NCBI RefSeq assembly: GCF_022690765.1
Contig: NZ_JALCZA010000002.1
Location: 62,001 to 126,000 of the forward strand
Origin: Anaeromyxobacter oryzisoli
Lineage (GTDB): Bacteria > Myxococcota > Myxococcia > Myxococcales > Anaeromyxobacteraceae
Length of the DNA stretch: 64,000 nucleotides
Reading direction: 5' to 3'
The notes below the pieces were generated by a model that did not search any database, had not been told where the DNA came from, and saw nothing but the letters and a program-made list of their open reading frames with translations. Of this stretch, positions 59,879-64,000 are shown one piece after another. A program made the position numbers and the translations under genes. Within the stretch, counting starts at the first letter, position 1; every line of letters begins with the position of its first letter.

Positions 59879-60910
59879 GTGTCGGACGGGACGGAGTCGG
59901 CTGGGTCGATCGATCGCGTCGTTCCGCGAGCGATCCGCCTGTCGGATGCGGCGGAGTCGGTGAAGCAGTTCGCCCGGCGCTTCGAAGCGGACCGAAACCG
60001 CCTGCTCTCGGCGCTCCGTTCGACACCGGCGCTCGTGCAGCTCGCGCGAGGTCTCGGTGCGGCGAAGACCTACGTGATCGAGTGGCCTTCCGAGGCGCTC
60101 GGCGCACTCCGGACCGGCAAGGCGGTCTGGGAGAAGGCCGTGGACGGCTCCCTCCCGGCCGTGGTCCGGCTGAAGGACAACAGCGAGATCGTGAAGCACC
60201 TGCGACTCCGCGAGGTGAGCGATGCGGGCACGCAGGGGCTCACAGCGCTCAACAACCTCGCGCTCCAGTCTGCGATCGCGAGCGTCGTCGCGCAGCTCGA
60301 AGACCTCGACGCGAAGCTCGACAGCGTTCTCGCCGGGGCTAGAGCAGACCGGCTCGGGTACGTTATCGCCGGCGAGCAGATGTACGGCCAGGCGCTGGCG
60401 GCGAGGGACGTGGAGAACCGGCACCGCGCCCTGCACTCCGCGCTCCAGACCCTCGCCACGGGGCGCGGGCAGCTCATGGCGAGCATCGCGGCCGAGGCGA
60501 GGCTGCTCCGGCCAGCAACCGGGAGCGCCCGGCCGTTCGCCAAGGCTCCGTCGGAGAAGCTCGCCGAGTCGTACCGGGTCCTCGAGGAGGATGCGCGTTC
60601 CGCGGCCCTGGCAACCCGCTCCATGATCCTCGTTCACGAGGAGCTCGGCGAGCCGGACATGGCTCGCGAGGCGTTGGGCCAATTCGCGAACGGGCTCGCC
60701 GAGCCTGCGCGCCGCCTCCGCGAGCTGGCGCCGCACGTGCCGTACTCCCGCATCTTCGACCCGCAGCGCACATGGGCCGTGCTCGAGGATCGGGTTCTGC
60801 CCGCCGCGCGCGCGTCTGCTTCGGCGCTCAACGGTGCTCCGAAGCCGCTCCTCACCGAGTTCACTCCAGGCGAGATCCTCGCCGAACCGAAGGATGGTTC
60901 AGATGGCTGA
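59879..60910 (+). CDS. Helical protein of unknown function
   Basis: 343 residues, no family recognised. It is almost wholly helical, rich in Ala, Leu, Arg and Glu, with coiled-coil-prone stretches (ALNNLALQSAIASVVAQLED and HRALHSALQTLATGRGQLMA). There are no Cys, no signal peptide and no membrane segment. The GTG at 59879 has a purine-rich GGAGAAGGGGGG upstream, so I preferred it to ATG 59828 and to the frame start at 59768. The stop overlaps the zinc-ribbon gene by eight bases, so the two are translated together and may form one complex. Context suggests a defence role, which the sequence does not prove. Confidence 0.68.
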   Translation: MSDGTESAGSIDRVVPRAIRLSDAAESVKQFARRFEADRNRLLSALRSTPALVQLARGLGAAKTYVIEWPSEALGALRTGKAVWEKAVDGSLPAVVRLKDNSEIVKHLRLREVSDAGTQGLTALNNLALQSAIASVVAQLEDLDAKLDSVLAGARADRLGYVIAGEQMYGQALAARDVENRHRALHSALQTLATGRGQLMASIAAEARLLRPATGSARPFAKAPSEKLAESYRVLEEDARSAALATRSMILVHEELGEPDMAREALGQFANGLAEPARRLRELAPHVPYSRIFDPQRTWAVLEDRVLPAARASASALNGAPKPLLTEFTPGEILAEPKDGSDG

Positions 60911-61082
60911 ATGTCCGAAGTGCGGCCGCCCCTCAGCCGAGGCTGTTCCGTGCCCTGCGTGTAAGGTGCAGGGCAAGGAGAGGTGGTCGAAGTTCTGGAA
61001 GGCGGCCGCTCCCGTGTTGTCGGCAGTCGTAAGCGTCGTCGTCATCGTAGCGACCAGGGGCAAGGTAAAGCCGAAGGCGTGA
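60903..61082 (+). CDS. Zinc-ribbon membrane peptide
   Basis: 59 residues. A zinc ribbon (Cys4, Cys7, Cys17, Cys20 in CPKCG and CPACK) is followed by a basic stretch and one membrane helix (about 34 to 51, AAAPVLSAVVSVVVIVA), then a short basic tail. The ribbon would be cytoplasmic. AAGGA lies eight bases before the ATG. Small membrane proteins next to unknown helical partners are common in abortive-infection modules, where they damage or sense the membrane. That role is inference only. Confidence 0.75.
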   Translation: MAECPKCGRPSAEAVPCPACKVQGKERWSKFWKAAAPVLSAVVSVVVIVATRGKVKPKA

Positions 61083-61199
61083 GGGACGGCGAGAGCACTC
61101 CCAAGCTACCCGGGCTGCTGGCTCCCCTTTCGTAAGCTTAGAACTTCTGACCCCGCGCTCGGCGCTCCACGGCGCCGGCTGATCCAGATAGGAAACGAC

Positions 61200-63029
61200 A
61201 TGGATGCGTCGCTCGTAAGGCAGATGGTCGGCAGCTTCCGCGAGAGGACCGGCTTCGTTGGAGCCGAGGAACATTGCTTCGCCCCCTGGTACCTGCACCA
61301 AATCTATCAGTTACCTGAGGTGAAGGCGCTTGCGCAAAGTTCCGACGGAAGCTTCGACTTCGGGATCGACGCGTTCCACCTGGAGGAGGAAGGCAGCAGT
61401 CGACGGCTCGTGCTCGTCCAGGCGAAGCTCACCGAATCGCTGCAGCTGATCGCGAAGGGGTTCAAAGATCTCGAGCGAGTTCTGCCGGAGGTCGCCCGCA
61501 GCGTCGAGGGGATCGGTACCGAGGAGCCGATCCAGAACAAGGTGCTGGTGAACCTCCGCGCTGCGCTCAATCGGCTCACGGCGGACGAGCGCCGTGCGAT
61601 CCTCATCGACTTCCAGGTCCTTCACCTGGCGGCGGAAGACGAAGCGATCCTCGCGAACAAGTTCAGCGCCGCCGTCGAGAGGCTCAAGGAGACGTTCGAG
61701 AAGGAGCTCCCGAATCACACGTGCGCGATCCGGCAGGTGGGGCCACGGGCTCTAGGACCCCACCAGATCGTCGTCGTACCTCCGGAAGAGAGCTCGATGC
61801 GGCTGCGGGGGGCGTATCAGTTCTCGGCCGGCGCGACGTGCCAGATGATCACCGGCGTCGGTCACCTCGCGGATCTCGTCGACCTGTACGGAGTGAGGCG
61901 GGACGGTCTCTTCTCGCGAAACGTCCGGTACTTCCTCACCTCGAAGAAGAACACGGAGAAGGGCCCGGCGGGGAAGATGCGCGCGACGCTCAAGGAGATG
62001 TCCGTCGATGGGAAGTCCGACCCCGAACGGTTCGCGACATTCCACAACGGCGTCACTGTGTTCGCGAAGCGCGCCACCGTCGACGGCGAGAAGGTTCGAC
62101 TCCGTGATCCGTACGTGCTGAACGGGTGCCAGACGATCAAGAACGCCTTTCTGTTCCGGCACGACAGAAACGTGCGCGACCGCATCAAGCCTGAGCTCTG
62201 GGACCGCGTCGCCGTCCCGGTCCGGATCATCGAGACGTCGGACGAGGACCTCGTTCGTACGGTGACGGTCAACAACAACCGTCAGAACTCGATGTCACCT
62301 GCGGCGCTGCGTTCAAACGACGCCGTCCAGATCCGGCTCGAGCAGCGCTTCAAGGACAGGCGCATCCTGTACCAGCGGCAGGAGGGCGCATTCGACGCGA
62401 TCTGGGCGACGAACCCGGACCTCCTCGAGGACGAGTACGAGAACACGCAAGGCAACTGGGTCGACATTCACGAGCTGGCGCGAGCACTGGCCGCCGCGAT
62501 GGGTAAGGTGAGCTGGGCCCTTCACCCGAACGACCTGTTCGAGTCCGACAAGGCGTACGAGGCGTGCTTCGACGAGAAGAAGACGCTCAACTCGATCGTG
62601 TTCCTCACGTTCCTTCAGAACCTGCACGACATCGTGGGCTTGGTGCTGAAGAAGGATCTCAACCTTGCGCCAAAAGCGGGCGGCCCCAAGCCGCCGCGGT
62701 TCCTGTACCAGACGATCTGCCTGCTGACCCGGTATCTCGCTCGCGAGGACATGGCCGACTTCGTGGCCGATTGGGGTACGAGGCTGTACGGGAGACAGGG
62801 CGTGTTCCGCGAGGAGATCCGAAAGATCCTGAACTCTTCGAAGTCCAGGATCCGCGCGGAGATCGCGGCGAACTTCATGACGCTCGAGAGCGGCGACTCC
62901 GAGTCGATCGCCGTAGCCTTCGAGAAGTGCCAGAGGGAGCTGAAGCTCCGGGAGAACGTCGACCCGTTCGCAGCGTTCAAGGATCTCGACGAGACCACCC
63001 CCGCTTCGGAGCAGGAAAACGCCGCGTGA
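61200..63029 (+). CDS. AIPR-family abortive infection protein
   Basis: 609 residues with the AIPR (PF10592) landmarks: LFSRNVRYFLTSKKNTEKG (from about residue 237), FATFHNGVTVFAKR (near 282), then a polynucleotide-associated VLNGCQTIKNAF and VTVNNNRQNSMSP. The N-terminal 180 residues include GSFDFGIDAF and LVLVQAKLTESL, a likely PD-(D/E)XK-type core (Asp, Gln-x-Lys). The family is linked to phage resistance by abortive infection. AGGAAACGAC precedes the ATG. It starts 117 bases after the zinc-ribbon gene and is followed by the RelE-helicase gene. Confidence 0.87.
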   Translation: MDASLVRQMVGSFRERTGFVGAEEHCFAPWYLHQIYQLPEVKALAQSSDGSFDFGIDAFHLEEEGSSRRLVLVQAKLTESLQLIAKGFKDLERVLPEVARSVEGIGTEEPIQNKVLVNLRAALNRLTADERRAILIDFQVLHLAAEDEAILANKFSAAVERLKETFEKELPNHTCAIRQVGPRALGPHQIVVVPPEESSMRLRGAYQFSAGATCQMITGVGHLADLVDLYGVRRDGLFSRNVRYFLTSKKNTEKGPAGKMRATLKEMSVDGKSDPERFATFHNGVTVFAKRATVDGEKVRLRDPYVLNGCQTIKNAFLFRHDRNVRDRIKPELWDRVAVPVRIIETSDEDLVRTVTVNNNRQNSMSPAALRSNDAVQIRLEQRFKDRRILYQRQEGAFDAIWATNPDLLEDEYENTQGNWVDIHELARALAAAMGKVSWALHPNDLFESDKAYEACFDEKKTLNSIVFLTFLQNLHDIVGLVLKKDLNLAPKAGGPKPPRFLYQTICLLTRYLAREDMADFVADWGTRLYGRQGVFREEIRKILNSSKSRIRAEIAANFMTLESGDSESIAVAFEKCQRELKLRENVDPFAAFKDLDETTPASEQENAA

Positions 63030-63087
63030 GAGCGAAGAGAGTCCGGTTCAAGTCGCCGCGGCGCACGAGGCATGCCTGAGGGAAGCG

Positions 63088-64000
63088 ATGATCGAAGGCT
63101 CCAACCGCCTGCTCACCCTGAAGCCCGCCTTCCTCGCTCAGTGGATGACGCTGGATGGGAAGGACAACCGACTCGTCCAGGCGAAGCTGGATCTCCTTCT
63201 TAAGGATCCGGTCGCGGACCAGAAGACGAAGAAGCGGCTCCAGCACTTCGACGGAAAGATCCACCGCATCCGCGCGGGCGACTACCGCATCTTCTACGTC
63301 TTTGACGAAAAGTACGTCTCGGTTCTCGGGCTCGATCGGAAGGACGACGACACCTATGACGCGGTCCCGGCCTCGGACTTCCTAGGAGGGCTCGACTATC
63401 AGTCGCCTGCGCCGGCGGAGCCACAGAACCGCGCACGCAAGGTGGATAAGGCATCTTCAAAACCTTCCGGGACTCCCCTGCCGCGGCCGGTCACGAAGGG
63501 CATCCTCGAGGCCCTCAAGGTAGACGCGAAGCATCACCGTGCGCTCGTGGGCATCGCGACTGAGGAGGAGCTCTTCGGCTGTGAATCGGTGCCGGAGGAG
63601 ATCCGCCTTCTCGTCTCGGAGGCCCTCACGAACCGGCCGCTCGAGGTTGCGGGCAGACAACCCGATCTCGTAGTCGCGAACCCGGACGACCTGTTCCGCT
63701 ATCAGGAAGGTGAGCTACTCGGGTTCCTGCTCAAGCTCGATCCCGACCAGGAACGCTTCGTGAGCTGGGCGCTGAACTCGAAAGGACCGACGCTCGTGAA
63801 GGGGGCGCCGGGGACCGGGAAGAGTACGGTCGCGCTGTACCGTGTGAAAGCGATCCTCGATCGCTTGCTCGCGAATGGGGTCGAGAAGCCCCGTGTCCTC
63901 TTCACGACGTACACGAACGCGCTGGTCTCCGTCTCCGAGCAGCTCCTGGAGCAGCTGCTGGGGGACCGCGCGAGCCTCATCGAGGTTCGCACCGCCGACA
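63088..64000 (+). CDS. RelE-like domain fused to UvrD/Rep-type helicase, 3' end beyond window
   Basis: The first 304 codons are visible. Residues about 8 to 95 resemble a RelE/ParE toxin fold (KPAFLAQWMTLDGKDNRLVQ, then KKRLQHFDGKIHRIRAGDYR and IFYVFDEKYVSVLGLDRKDD). A linker of about 130 residues leads to the helicase start with Walker A KGAPGTGKST near residues 238 to 247 and RVLFTTYTNAL, so the rest is likely a superfamily 1 helicase. Such fusions occur in defence islands. GAGGGAAGCG precedes the ATG. It lies 58 bases after the AIPR gene and is cut by the right edge. Confidence 0.85.
   Translation, partial: MIEGSNRLLTLKPAFLAQWMTLDGKDNRLVQAKLDLLLKDPVADQKTKKRLQHFDGKIHRIRAGDYRIFYVFDEKYVSVLGLDRKDDDTYDAVPASDFLGGLDYQSPAPAEPQNRARKVDKASSKPSGTPLPRPVTKGILEALKVDAKHHRALVGIATEEELFGCESVPEEIRLLVSEALTNRPLEVAGRQPDLVVANPDDLFRYQEGELLGFLLKLDPDQERFVSWALNSKGPTLVKGAPGTGKSTVALYRVKAILDRLLANGVEKPRVLFTTYTNALVSVSEQLLEQLLGDRASLIEVRTAD

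Noticed and set aside
1-64000. CRISPR arrays, rRNA genes, riboswitches
   Set aside because: Read on both strands; no regularly spaced repeats, no rRNA-like sequence and no recognised riboswitch core were found.

Overview
The window is uniformly GC-rich with dense, overlapping genes. Several families point to a myxobacterium (Myxococcota): a DUF2381 protein, a Ser/Thr kinase fused to another domain, an FHA-GGDEF protein and a DUF2378-like (TIGR02265-type) protein. An Anaeromyxobacter- or Myxococcus-like host is an inference from gene content only.

Region A (1 to about 26.1 kb) looks like an integrative or plasmid-derived conjugative element, almost all on the minus strand. It has a DnaG-type primase (cut by the left edge), a VirD4-type coupling protein and a type IV secretion operon in the canonical order VirB2-3-4-5-6-8-(9)-10. 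The VirB9 slot holds a DUF2381 protein. The VirB10 slot holds a Ser/Thr kinase whose extracytoplasmic part is a VirB10-like domain, which is the most unusual feature of the window. A giant Ig-like lipoprotein, a collagen-motif lipoprotein and a small beta-barrel protein follow as a second unit. Related palindromic sites precede three minus-strand units (about 3.16, 12.03 and 22.65 kb). Two convergent XRE regulators lie at the right side. The element ends in wreckage: a broken tyrosine recombinase cut by a truncated, frameshifted IS110-type transposase.

Region B (26.2 to 30.4 kb) holds accessory envelope genes (a YajG-like lipoprotein, two alpha/beta hydrolases, a small amphipathic secreted protein) with gene-poor stretches between them.

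Region C (30.4 to 48.06 kb) is an aryl-polyene-like fatty acid/polyketide cluster. A 14-gene minus-strand operon and a 5-gene plus-strand operon diverge at 43.6 kb. Together they encode ketosynthases, a chain-length-factor-like partner, ketoreductase, dehydratases, two ACPs, a phosphopantetheinyl transferase, a starter-unit ligase, an aromatic amino acid lyase, acyl and glycosyl transferases, a thioesterase, a B12-type radical SAM enzyme, and export/outer-membrane factors (MMPL, LolA-like, DUF3261). The lyase should supply an aryl acid, the ligase should load it on ACP, the KS/KR/DH set should extend it to a polyene, and the transferases and exporter should place it in the outer envelope. Nearly every junction is an ATGA, GTGA or TGATG overlap.

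Region D (48.3 to 64 kb) is a defence island: a Cas4-like/DUF2779 nuclease, a PD-(D/E)XK nuclease followed by a SNF2-type helicase and an Eco57I-type methylase (DISARM DrmD/DrmMI-like), then a putative restriction endonuclease, an unknown helical protein, a zinc-ribbon membrane peptide, an AIPR protein and a RelE-fused UvrD-type helicase cut by the right edge. A 3' fragment of the 24-kb DUF2378-like gene recurs in the same orientation at 48.1 kb, so direct repeats bracket regions B and C.
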